Under the pieces are notes generated by a model. That model saw nothing but the letters and a program-made list of their open reading frames with translations, did not search any database and was not told where the DNA came from. Below, piece after piece: positions 17,696 to 25,224 of a stretch of 64,000 nucleotides of DNA. The DNA comes from Phycisphaerales bacterium Planc_01. Lineage in GTDB: Bacteria > Planctomycetota > Phycisphaerae > Sedimentisphaerales > Anaerobacaceae. The stretch spans positions 1-64,000 of the forward strand of contig LVBB01000006.1 in assembly GCA_001603075.1 (NCBI GenBank), in the 5' to 3' direction. Position numbers and translations under genes: made by a program. The stretch's first letter is position 1, and the number at the start of each line of letters is the position of its first letter.

Positions 17696-17706
17696 CAGGT
17701 TTCCTC

Positions 17707-19419
17707 TCACGGCTGCGAACGGCGAACGCTCCGGAAGAACGCTCCGGCCGCCGGACTCCAATGCTGCACCCCCGCTCCATCGCCAATCACAATCGCCGCC
17801 CGAAGCGGATCGGCAATGGCACGCACTTGTGAACCGCTGGTGGCATCAAACGTCCAGTGCCCGATCAATGACTCATCTGTCGGTGGGCCGGCGACCTCCA
17901 CGGCGGTCAGGGCCCGATTGTACACACGGACGTCGTCCAGCAGGCCCTTGTAGACGTAAGTGGATGAACCGGTCCGGTCGGCCCCGATGTTCAGGTGCCC
18001 GCCACCATTCCTCGGCAACGTGTCCATGGTTCCCGTCGCCCGTTCGGTCCCATCGAGATAGGACTTCATCGTGTTTCCCTGGCGAACCACGGCAACGTGA
18101 TGCCACAGCCCGTCGGTCAGTTCGCCGAGCAGGATGTCTGTGGACCACCGGGCCGTGTCGTGACCGACAATCAACTCCGTTGCCATGCTGTTAAACTGCA
18201 GGACCCAGTGGTTGCGATCCCCGGCGATGTTGGCTTTGCAGAGAATCCCCGCCCATGGCTTCTGAATGGCAGCCGGCTTGATCCAAACCGACAAGGTGTA
18301 GTCACCGGTTAGTTGCAGGCGTGTGTCGTCGTCCGGCGTCTGGACGTACTGGTTCACCCCATCGAGGGCCAAGGCCCCGCCGCCGGGCCACGTCGCGATA
18401 TTCCGAAGGATGGCGCCGCTGGCATGGGCGGAGGAATCAACTGTGGCCTCGGCGATCTCGCCTTGGGCAAACAGCCCCCCGACGATGCGAACGTCCGTGT
18501 CATGTCCGATGAGAACATGGCCGTCCACGACGACGAGCCCCACGATTTGGAGGTCCGTCGCACGGTCAAGGATCAGGTTGCCCGTGACATAGGCAGCCGG
18601 CAGGTTCTTGGCGGCCGTGAGCCGCACACCATCGCCCCGAATGACCAGGTCGCCATCAACCAGGAGCATGCCGTAGATGACCGAAGGCCCCTCGACGGTC
18701 ACATCGCTGCTGGATCGCCAGATGCGTTCCAGAGCGTAGTTGCCCGAGACGGACCCAGGACCGATGTTCGCGACCACGTAGTCCGGATGGCTGTAGCTCG
18801 CTGTCAGCGGCGGCCAGAGCAGCGTCAAATCACCTGTGAGCCTGGAAGCGCCTGTGATGTCGCCCACAAGGCCCGTCGCGAAGACATCGCCACCGATTGT
18901 GCCGTGGTTTGTCACACTCCCGGCCGAACGCACATCGCCGTGGACGGCCCAACGCTCGCGAACGACTACCGCCTCGTCGGTCCAGAGGGCGATGGCCGGG
19001 TCGAGGCGGAGCGTGGCTGCCAGGCGGCTCTCAGCGGTCCGCCGGCCGGTCCGCTCACGATAGGCCGTGGCGGTGGTCTCATACGTGCAGAAATCGTTCG
19101 GATTGGAGTCGTCGCGAACGATTGCGACATCGTAGAAATCCCCGCTGTCCTCGTCGAGTTGCTGACGCACTTCGCCCGTCCAGTAGACCGAAGGGACCTC
19201 CTGGGGATTCAGAAGCAGCCCGCGGGCGTGCTCCAGGCCGGAGGCGGCCAACTGGTCCATCTGCATGCGGACCGCCATATTCTGGCCGACCGCCAGCTCC
19301 GTGTCGCAGCGCGCGATAAAGCCCAGCGCCAGGATCGTGATCGCCATGATCATGCCCAACACCAGCAGCAGGGCCACGCCCCTGGGAGAAGACCGCATTG
19401 TCCGCCTTCGCCTACACAT
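17707..19419 (-). CDS. GspK/PilX-like minor pseudopilin fused to a LamG domain
   Basis: A 570-residue membrane-anchored protein. The N-terminus (SPRGVALLLVLGMIMAITIL, about residues 10-29) is the leader and hydrophobic helix of GspK/PilX-type minor pilins. The middle (about 150-330) is a beta-rich region with repeated short strands (VHGDVRSAGSVTNHGTIGGD). A laminin-G/concanavalin-like domain covers about 345-540, with ALDGVNQYVQTPDDD, YTLSVWIKP, WHHVAVVRQG and DDVRVYNRALTAVEV. GspK normally caps the pseudopilus tip, so the LamG domain would be displayed there. GAGG lies six bases before the ATG, and it overlaps gspJ by eight bases. Confidence 0.85.
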   Translation of the reverse strand: MCRRRRTMRSSPRGVALLLVLGMIMAITILALGFIARCDTELAVGQNMAVRMQMDQLAASGLEHARGLLLNPQEVPSVYWTGEVRQQLDEDSGDFYDVAIVRDDSNPNDFCTYETTATAYRERTGRRTAESRLAATLRLDPAIALWTDEAVVVRERWAVHGDVRSAGSVTNHGTIGGDVFATGLVGDITGASRLTGDLTLLWPPLTASYSHPDYVVANIGPGSVSGNYALERIWRSSSDVTVEGPSVIYGMLLVDGDLVIRGDGVRLTAAKNLPAAYVTGNLILDRATDLQIVGLVVVDGHVLIGHDTDVRIVGGLFAQGEIAEATVDSSAHASGAILRNIATWPGGGALALDGVNQYVQTPDDDTRLQLTGDYTLSVWIKPAAIQKPWAGILCKANIAGDRNHWVLQFNSMATELIVGHDTARWSTDILLGELTDGLWHHVAVVRQGNTMKSYLDGTERATGTMDTLPRNGGGHLNIGADRTGSSTYVYKGLLDDVRVYNRALTAVEVAGPPTDESLIGHWTFDATSGSQVRAIADPLRAAIVIGDGAGVQHWSPAAGAFFRSVRRSQP

Positions 19420-20089
19420 CGTCGTCCTCGCTCACGAGGCCGTCGCCGGCGTCGTTGACCAGGTGCTCGGCCGAGGCCAGCAGCGTCGCGCCGATCTGAT
19501 ACTGCCCGGCCGCGCCGTTCTCGATCCGCTCGAACGCAATCGCCAGGCGACGCGTCTTCCAGACGGCATCCGGCGGGTTGCCCTCCCCGTCCCAGAGACC
19601 GAATTGGACGTTCCGGCACGGCTCGACCAGCGTCACCTGCGTGTGATTGTGGCTGGACAGAAGGTTCGCCTTGGTCTGGGCCAGGGCCAGGTCGGCCAGC
19701 GAGACCTCGGCGTTGCTGCCCTCGGCGGCGTCGAACCAGCAGAGGCCGACGACGTCCCGATCGTCGCCCCGCTCGATGTACACCAGTTCGTTCACGTTGA
19801 TCCGGTGGTCGCCGTTGTCGCGCTGGGTATGTACCCACAGGACCAGGTCGTTGCCGGGCGCGGCGCAGACCATGCGTGCCAGGCGGACCGATTCGGTGAT
19901 GTGCAGCGTCGCCAGGCGAAGCTGGGCCTGTGCCTCGGCCGTGTCGCTGCCGGTCTGCACGCCGCTTCTCAGCGCAAAGGCCAGCGTGGCCACCGCCGAC
20001 AGAACGATCCCGGTGACGACCAGCGTCACGAGCAGCTCGGCCAGCGTGAAGGCCCGCCTTCGATGTCGGATTGCCGTCTCTGGTTTCAT
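19412..20089 (-). CDS. GspJ-like minor pseudopilin
   Basis: A 225-residue prepilin with the leader RRRAFTLAELLVTLVVTGIV near the N-terminus and a mature region typical of GspJ (about 190 residues, including RLATLHITESVRLARMVC). GspJ, GspI and GspK form the pseudopilus tip complex. I start at the ATG at 20089; a TTG nine bases upstream is also open. Its 3' end overlaps the GspK-like gene, which implies coupled translation of tip components. Confidence 0.8.
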   Translation of the reverse strand: MKPETAIRHRRRAFTLAELLVTLVVTGIVLSAVATLAFALRSGVQTGSDTAEAQAQLRLATLHITESVRLARMVCAAPGNDLVLWVHTQRDNGDHRINVNELVYIERGDDRDVVGLCWFDAAEGSNAEVSLADLALAQTKANLLSSHNHTQVTLVEPCRNVQFGLWDGEGNPPDAVWKTRRLAIAFERIENGAAGQYQIGATLLASAEHLVNDAGDGLVSEDDDV

Positions 20090-20130
20090 GTCGTTCAACG
20101 CGCCGTTCGCTTTACGTCATTGCCGGATGG

Positions 20131-20556
20131 TCATTTGCCGATCAAACGTTGGATGGTGGCGACGGGCCGCCCCTGATACCGGACGGTCACCGTGGCCAGA
20201 ATGAAGAAGTCCTGGGCCGGGTCCCACGCACACGTCGCTTCACGGCTGAAATGGGCGTACCGTGAATCACCCGGCGTGGCGCCGCCGACCTGGATCTGCC
20301 CCTCGGTTTCTTCCCAGCCGTCGTATCTCCCAACGATCTCATCGAATGGCGTGCCTGCAATCCACTCGATCAGGTCGTTGGCCAGCACCGCGCCCAGAGT
20401 GCGGTGCGCGCCCTCGGCTTGTGCGGCGGCGCCGCCCGAAAATGGCAGCAGGACGCCGGCGGCGGCTATCCCCAACAGCACCATCGCCAGCGTCGCTTCG
20501 GCCAGCGTGAAGCCCGGCCGGACCGCTGTGGTTCGTCTGGTTCGGTCAGTAGTCAT
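20131..20556 (-). CDS. GspI-like minor pseudopilin
   Basis: A 141-residue prepilin with leader PGFTLAEATLAMVLLGIAAAG, an early helix (AHRTLGAVLANDLIEWIAG) and a short beta domain ending in TVRYQGRPVATIQRLIG. Size and order fit GspI. The ATG at 20556 overlaps the stop of the upstream pseudopilin gene by 11 bases, so translation is probably coupled. The frame continues upstream but that part lies inside the preceding gene. Confidence 0.75.
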   Translation of the reverse strand: MTTDRTRRTTAVRPGFTLAEATLAMVLLGIAAAGVLLPFSGGAAAQAEGAHRTLGAVLANDLIEWIAGTPFDEIVGRYDGWEETEGQIQVGGATPGDSRYAHFSREATCAWDPAQDFFILATVTVRYQGRPVATIQRLIGK

Positions 20557-21049
20557 AGTACGCGATTCCCGCGTCGTCGGTCCCGCTGTTGCCCGGACGG
20601 ATTTCGCCCGTCTGGGCTCGGTAGATCCAGCCGTGACTGTTATCGGCCGCTGCCGGGAAGTCTTGTCCATCAGCCAGCATCTGGATCGTGGCTAACCCGT
20701 TAAACGGGTTCGTCGGCATCTTCGACAGATACGGTCCATGACCATAGCCGGGGGTTCCCCGTGCGGCCGTCTCGCCCAGGTCATTGCTCGACAGCAGCGC
20801 CTGATTGGCGAAGACATCGGCATCGAGCGCTGAGCCAGGACCGGCCGTATAACCGGGTGCTACCTCAAGGTGCTGGCTGGTGTACACCATCACGAACCGC
20901 CGAAGCATGTTCAGGTTGGTGACCATCGATCCGGCCCGAGCCGCCGTGCCGCTGTTGGCAACTGCCGGAATCACGATGGCCGCCAGGACGCCAAGCAACA
21001 CCACGACGATCAAGATCTCGACCAACGTGAAGCCTCTTGTTCTACACAT
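20546..21049 (-). CDS. GspG-like pseudopilin (paralogue 3)
   Basis: A 167-residue prepilin with a very short leader (MCRTRG) and FTLVEILIVVVLLGVLAAIV. The globular part has the array hallmark GPYLSKMPTNPFN (about 120-132) and GWIYRAQTGEIRPG near the end, both shared with the two following paralogues. It overlaps the GspI-like gene by 11 bases and has GGGAG four bases before the ATG. It could be a minor or alternative pseudopilin. Confidence 0.82.
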   Translation of the reverse strand: MCRTRGFTLVEILIVVVLLGVLAAIVIPAVANSGTAARAGSMVTNLNMLRRFVMVYTSQHLEVAPGYTAGPGSALDADVFANQALLSSNDLGETAARGTPGYGHGPYLSKMPTNPFNGLATIQMLADGQDFPAAADNSHGWIYRAQTGEIRPGNSGTDDAGIAYYDY

Positions 21050-21142
21050 GGTTCTCCCTTTCTATTCGCACGGCACACCGCCGTGTCTCATGTGAACCGA
21101 CGGGCACGAGACCCATCGGAGAGTTTTCTATATCTCCGTGCC

Positions 21143-21634
21143 TCACAACCCCGCATGGTGGGCGCTGTGGTTGGCGTAGATTTCGCCGGTCTCGGGCACA
21201 TAGGCCCAGCCGGCGCCCCCTTCTATGGGGATCTCGTCCCGGCTTCGGGCCCGGACGATGGTCTCACTGCCGTTAAAGGGGTTGCGCGGAACGCGGTCGA
21301 GATAGGGACCGTAGATGTGCACGTCGTCCCGCTTGGTTCTCGGTCTGCCCGACTTGACGGTTCCATCGGCGTCGGTGCAGCAGAGCATCTGCTCGAAGCC
21401 CGGATCGAACTCGATTGCGCCTTCGGCGTTCGACATCGGCGGCAGACCGTGATGCTGGACCTTGTACAGCTCGATTTGCGAACGCAGCAACTGGAGCTGG
21501 TTGCACAGATCGTCCATCCGATTCTCGGCGATCCCGGCGCCGCTGAACCGGGGCACCACCACCGCCGCCACGATCGCCAGCACGATTACGGCGATGGCCA
21601 TCTCCATCAGTGTAAAGCCCCTGCTTCTTCTCAT
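21143..21634 (-). CDS. GspG-like pseudopilin (paralogue 2)
   Basis: A 163-residue prepilin with leader RRSRGFTLMEMAIAVIVLAI, a helix (LCNQLQLLRSQIELYKVQH) and the motifs GPYLDRVPRNPFNGSE and GWAYVPETGEIYANHS. The helix and end motif align closely with paralogue 1. A pair of Cys (QMLCCTDADG) may bind a metal or form a disulfide. GGGAGG is six bases before the ATG at 21634; a longer in-frame extension to 21676 has no ribosome-binding site. Confidence 0.84.
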   Translation of the reverse strand: MRRSRGFTLMEMAIAVIVLAIVAAVVVPRFSGAGIAENRMDDLCNQLQLLRSQIELYKVQHHGLPPMSNAEGAIEFDPGFEQMLCCTDADGTVKSGRPRTKRDDVHIYGPYLDRVPRNPFNGSETIVRARSRDEIPIEGGAGWAYVPETGEIYANHSAHHAGL

Positions 21635-21698
21635 CCCCTGCCTCCCGATTCCATACCAACGACGCCGATACATCACACATCGTTTGCGGTGTTACAAG

Positions 21699-21743
21699 AA
21701 AGGCTGACCGGTTGTCGGCAACGGCCTTCGCCCGGTCAGCCTT
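21699..21743 (-). terminator. Terminator after the first gspG gene
   Basis: A perfect 12-base stem (AAGGCTGACCGG with CCGGTCAGCCTT, arms at 21732-21743 and 21700-21711) encloses a 20-base loop. On the minus strand it is followed by TTTCTTGT. It lies between the first and second pseudopilin genes, so it should stop many transcripts after the first gene and let some read through into the rest of the locus. Confidence 0.75.
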
Positions 21744-21815
21744 GTTGTTCGAGTCCTCATGTTCAGCCAGGCAATCTATCGATCAACCTGACCCGAACAA
21801 GATGCGCCGATCTTC

Positions 21816-22313
21816 TTACAGGTCCACGTGCGCTGTTCCGCCGGCAGTGGTCCCGCCATCGGCGGCATGGATTTCTCCGGTTGCCGTGTCGTAACCCCAA
21901 CCGACGCTGCCGTCTGTAGTGCCCGCAGCACCAAGAGTGTCAAGATTGTTGAACGGATTCTGGGGAATTCTTTCCAGATAGGGGCCGTAGATGAAGCCAT
22001 TGGCCGCATCTCGGGCCTTGCTGCCACTGGGATTCCCATCGATGTCAGTGGTCTCAGTCATCTGCGCGAGGAAATCAGTATTGACGGTGCCGGTGGACCC
22101 ATCCAATAGGGCCGAACCAGGCGCTCTGTCGTTGTGCTGAACCTTGAACAGCTCGATCTGCGAGCGCATCGACTGGAGATTGCTGCACAGACTGTTCGTC
22201 TTGGCCTCAGTGCTGGCCTGGGTGAACTGCGGGACGACGATCGCGGCCAGGATGCCGAGAATGACCACGACGATCAGGATTTCCACCAACGTAAAGCCTC
22301 TTTTTGCCTTCAT
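21816..22313 (-). CDS. gspG: GspG-like major pseudopilin (paralogue 1)
   Basis: A 165-residue prepilin with leader MKAKRG and FTLVEILIVVVILGILAAIV, the best match to canonical GspG. The helix LCSNLQSMRSQIELFKVQHN is followed by GPYLERIPQNPFNNLD and GWGYDTATGEIHAADG. It has a strong GAGGAGG eight bases before the ATG, is first in the locus and is followed by its own terminator; all three fit the abundantly made major subunit. It is polymerised by GspE and GspF below the secretin. A prepilin peptidase is required but not found in the window. Confidence 0.87.
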   Translation of the reverse strand: MKAKRGFTLVEILIVVVILGILAAIVVPQFTQASTEAKTNSLCSNLQSMRSQIELFKVQHNDRAPGSALLDGSTGTVNTDFLAQMTETTDIDGNPSGSKARDAANGFIYGPYLERIPQNPFNNLDTLGAAGTTDGSVGWGYDTATGEIHAADGGTTAGGTAHVDL

Positions 22314-22853
22314 CTTTTTGTCCTCCTCGTTGTGCGAAAGAATAAAACGTTGTATTCGATGGATTGATGCAAGGTTGTTTCCTGTTTGCTCGATGGCCTG
22401 TATCGACCGAATCGCCAGGCCACTTGAGGTGCCGATTTCGTTCTGAGCCGCAGACCCTTTCAAAAGCCGTTCCGATGAACCCGATATTCGCGACAATTAC
22501 ATCCAACACGCGTTTCGTTATCACGATGGATTTCGGAGCCTTTAACTGTGCCGCCCAAAACAAGTCGGGCGGCGTTATCTGCGGCCCCTCTCAGTCCATC
22601 CAAACCATAGAAAACACCCCCCCCACGTGCAAAACGACGACGCAAAAAAAAGCGTGGGGCGAGCGTCCCCACTCGCCTTCTCCCGTGCGACTTCGCAGAC
22701 CGCACAGGATGCGCCCAGTCTCTCCGGCATGCCGTAGGTCGTGCGTCCCTTCGACAAGCTCAGAGCCCGCCCTGAACACCGTTGAAGGGGCAAGCTCTCG
22801 CACGACTCCCCTGGCGAGCGGGGACGCTCGCCCTACGGCGTCACGGCGTGGCG
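22314..22853. other. Intergenic region upstream of the secretion locus
   Basis: About 540 bases without a supported gene. The part next to gspG (22314-22500) should hold the promoter and leader of the secretion locus, but I could not identify convincing -35/-10 or -24/-12 boxes. A perfect GC hairpin, GCCGCCC with GGGCGGC, lies at 22550-22573 and has no T-run on either side. The rest is occupied by the repeat element described separately. Confidence 0.6.
22657..22833. repeat. Composite inverted-repeat element
   Basis: A 21-base arm at 22657-22677, beginning GGGCGAGCGTCCCC, is repeated in inverted orientation at 22813-22833 with one mismatch. Inside lies a smaller imperfect palindrome at about 22747-22790 made of CCCTTCGACAAGCTCAGAGC and GCCCTGAACACCGTTGAAGG, the REP-like unit also hinted at near 2730. 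The 177-base unit has no transposase and could be a MITE-like or REP-derived element. Confidence 0.65.
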
Positions 22854-23306
22854 TTAGCGGACGTGGAGATACTCCGGGGCATCGGTGATGTGGATGGTGC
22901 GGCTGTGCGGTCCGGCGTGTGACAGAGTGACGCGGATCGGGCCTGTAGCAGCGATCGCCGCTTCGATCCGGTCAGCCCATTCAATCAATACAACCGATTC
23001 CGGGTAACACAAATCGTCGAACCCGAGCATCTCGAACTCGGCGACCGAATCGAGGCGGTAGGCGTCGATATGGTACAGATCGAGTCGCCCGGCATACTCG
23101 TTGACGAGCACGAACGTCGGGCTGTTGACCTGCCGGGGGTCCGGCGCGCCGGCGCCTTCGGCAATGCCCTTGATCAGATGGGTCTTGCCGCTGCCGAGCG
23201 GCCCGACGATCGCGAAGATCTCGCCGCCCCGCAGCCGCCCGCCCAGGGCCCGGCCCAACGCCATCGTCTGTTCCGCCGAGTTGGATGTGATGGTGATTGG
23301 CGTCAT
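22854..23306 (-). CDS. tsaE: tRNA threonylcarbamoyladenosine biosynthesis ATPase TsaE
   Basis: A 150-residue cytosolic ATPase needed with TsaB and TsaD to place the threonylcarbamoyl group on A37 of ANN-decoding tRNAs. Walker A is VGPLGSGKTHLIKG (about 33-46), then NSPTFVLVNEY (switch region), the LYHIDAYRL element typical of TsaE and LIEWADRI near the C-terminus. The length is normal. The ATG at 23306 precedes the conserved strand; longer frames run into repeat sequence. The threonylcarbamoyl-AMP synthase gene for the same pathway lies at 31.9 kb. Confidence 0.93.
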   Translation of the reverse strand: MTPITITSNSAEQTMALGRALGGRLRGGEIFAIVGPLGSGKTHLIKGIAEGAGAPDPRQVNSPTFVLVNEYAGRLDLYHIDAYRLDSVAEFEMLGFDDLCYPESVVLIEWADRIEAAIAATGPIRVTLSHAGPHSRTIHITDAPEYLHVR

Positions 23307-23336
23307 AGGCACCGCGTCTTGTGTCGGGGCGGAAAC

Positions 23337-23472
23337 CCGAAGCACGAAACTCGAAATCCGAGACAAATGCGAAATCCGAAATACGAAGGCCTGAAACGAT
23401 GGGGCGGGTCACAGGTTCGTTTTGGATTGGTAGTTTTGGACATTCGGATTTGTCTCGGATTTCGTGCTTCGG
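23337..23472. repeat. Inverted repeat between tsaE and the PL11 gene
   Basis: CCGAAGCACGAAA plus TCCGAGACAAAT (within 23337-23373, interrupted by a seven-base CTCGAAA insertion) is repeated in reverse complement at 23443-23472. The arms are built from short units related to GAAATCCGAA, and further copies (CGAAATCCGAAATACGAA) flank them. Such sequence often gives spurious Phe/Arg/Ser-rich reading frames; I do not call a gene here. Confidence 0.7.
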
Positions 23473-23497
23473 ATTTCGGAATGCGGGGTTCCTCGGT

Positions 23498-25201
23498 TCA
23501 CTTCGAACTGGCGAGCTTGCCAAGCTGCGCGGGGTAGTAGTATCCCATCGTCTGCGCGACAACGCCCAGGCGATACTGACGGTCTTCGAGCAGGCAGAGG
23601 CGCCTCTGCTGCGAGGGGACCGTCGTGGTGTAGATGCGGATCTCGCCCGGCAGGCTCGTGACGATCTCTTCACGATGGTCGCCGAGGCAGTCCATCACGG
23701 CGATCACGCGGCCCTCGACCGTTCCCAGCGTCGGGCCGTTCCATTTGCGGATGTCACGCCCGAAGATCACCTCTTTCTGCGGGTCGTCGTCCCACCACAG
23801 CGGCCGGGGCGAGAGCGGCAGCTCCCCGTCGGCCTCGATCAACTCGCCGCTGGCACTGTAGAGCCATCGCTTTGGATGGTCGCGTTCACCCGCCAGCACC
23901 TCCATGCCGGGGTGCTCGGCGAGCACGTCGGCGGCCATGCCCTGGCCGTGCAGGTGAAACGTCGGCTCTTTGTGTCCCCACAGCTTGCGGCCCGTCCGGG
24001 CATCGACCACGCACATCCCGTCGGCCTTCTGTCGCGATTCGAAGCCGTAGTAGATCTCCAGGCCCGGATTGGACGGATCGATGTCGCCGACGTGGCAGAT
24101 ATCCGGATGGCCCATCTCGAGCGACCAGAGCCCCTTGCCCCGCCCATCGAGCACGGCCGCGCCGATGACCAGCTCATCGCGTCCGTCGCCGGTCACGTCG
24201 GCCGTGATCAAGCCGTGCGAGCCCTGGCCCGCGTACCGGCGCTCTTCCTGGGTTGAGTCCCAGTACCAGAGGGTCTTGAAGTCCTTGTCCAGCGCCTGCG
24301 TCTTGATCAGGTTGTACGTGCCCCGCTGCATGATGATGGAAGGCGTCTTGCCGTCGAGATAGGCGACGGCAAGGAAATTGCGGCAGTAATAGTTGTAGTT
24401 CGGGTATCCATCCCGGCTGAGCCAGTCGGTCTTCGCCACGATGCGGCCGGTCTCGCCGTCGAGCTTGACCAGCCACTCGGGGCCCGTCTGCACGAGGCCC
24501 TTCTCGTCGCGCGGATCGCCCTCGCCCGCTTTGCAGTAGACCTCGGCCTTGCCGTCGCCGTCCACGTCGTAGACGACCCAGGGCGAGTACCAGATGCCCG
24601 CCTCGATCGACCAGCCCATGTCATGGCGCCACAGCATCGTGCCGTCGAGGCGATAGGCTTCGATCTTGTACGTGGTGGTGCTGGGCTTCCAGTAGCCCGG
24701 CTGCTGATACGGGTCGGTGTTGAAGTTCGGTTGCTTGATGAGGAATTCGAGCGCGCCGTCACCGGTCAGGTCGCCGACGCCCACCTTCTGAAAATCGTAA
24801 TCGCCCGCCAGCGGGATGCGGAGATAGGGGCGCGAGTCCTGCTTGACCGTGGCGTGCGTCGTTTCCGTGACGGCTGCATCGCCCGCCGGATGGACGCGCA
24901 GCTCGTACCGGCGTACGGCCCCATCCGAGCCCCAGACGCCTTTGTCGACGAAGTTCGCCAATCGGTACGGCGACGCGGTCAGCACAACGTCGGCCCCCGA
25001 GCCCTCCCGGCGCACGAGCGTGAAGCGCGTCTCGTCCGTGTCGCGGGCCAGCAGCCGCCAACTGAGAAAGACCGAGCCATCCTCGCGCGGCACCGCCACC
25101 AATCCTCGGTCCAGACGCACGGCCCCCCTGCCGACCAGGCAGGACATCAGGACAGTCAGTATGACGACAACGACTCGCGGTGTCCTTCGTGTCCGCATCA
25201 T
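23498..25201 (-). CDS. Secreted rhamnogalacturonan lyase (PL11 family)
   Basis: A 567-residue exported enzyme with a Sec signal peptide (about 1-27, ending near GRGAVRLD). The PL11 signature RGLVAVPREDGSVFLSWRLL follows, then an eight-bladed propeller marked by Ca-binding repeats such as GVGDLTGDGALE, VYDVDGDGKAEVY, ADVTGDGRDELV and GDIDPSNPGLE. The end GYYYPAQLGKL matches the family. PL11 enzymes cleave the rhamnogalacturonan I backbone of pectin by beta-elimination. The size is near that of Bacillus YesW/YesX. GGAGAG lies six bases before the double ATG at 25201. It could be endo- or exo-acting. Confidence 0.87.
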   Translation of the reverse strand: MMRTRRTPRVVVVILTVLMSCLVGRGAVRLDRGLVAVPREDGSVFLSWRLLARDTDETRFTLVRREGSGADVVLTASPYRLANFVDKGVWGSDGAVRRYELRVHPAGDAAVTETTHATVKQDSRPYLRIPLAGDYDFQKVGVGDLTGDGALEFLIKQPNFNTDPYQQPGYWKPSTTTYKIEAYRLDGTMLWRHDMGWSIEAGIWYSPWVVYDVDGDGKAEVYCKAGEGDPRDEKGLVQTGPEWLVKLDGETGRIVAKTDWLSRDGYPNYNYYCRNFLAVAYLDGKTPSIIMQRGTYNLIKTQALDKDFKTLWYWDSTQEERRYAGQGSHGLITADVTGDGRDELVIGAAVLDGRGKGLWSLEMGHPDICHVGDIDPSNPGLEIYYGFESRQKADGMCVVDARTGRKLWGHKEPTFHLHGQGMAADVLAEHPGMEVLAGERDHPKRWLYSASGELIEADGELPLSPRPLWWDDDPQKEVIFGRDIRKWNGPTLGTVEGRVIAVMDCLGDHREEIVTSLPGEIRIYTTTVPSQQRRLCLLEDRQYRLGVVAQTMGYYYPAQLGKLASSK

Positions 25202-25224
25202 GTCGGTCTCTCCATTCTGAGGGT

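Noticed and set aside
22550-22573. GC hairpin as an intrinsic terminator after tsaE
   Set aside because: The stem is perfect, but no T-run follows on either strand.
23337-23472. Possible CRISPR array
   Set aside because: The repeats are inverted and irregular, with no evenly spaced unique spacers and no cas genes nearby.
22981-23673. A frame spanning tsaE and the inverted repeat
   Set aside because: It is out of frame with tsaE, and its middle is translated repeat DNA giving Phe/Arg/Ser strings such as SDFEFRASGF.
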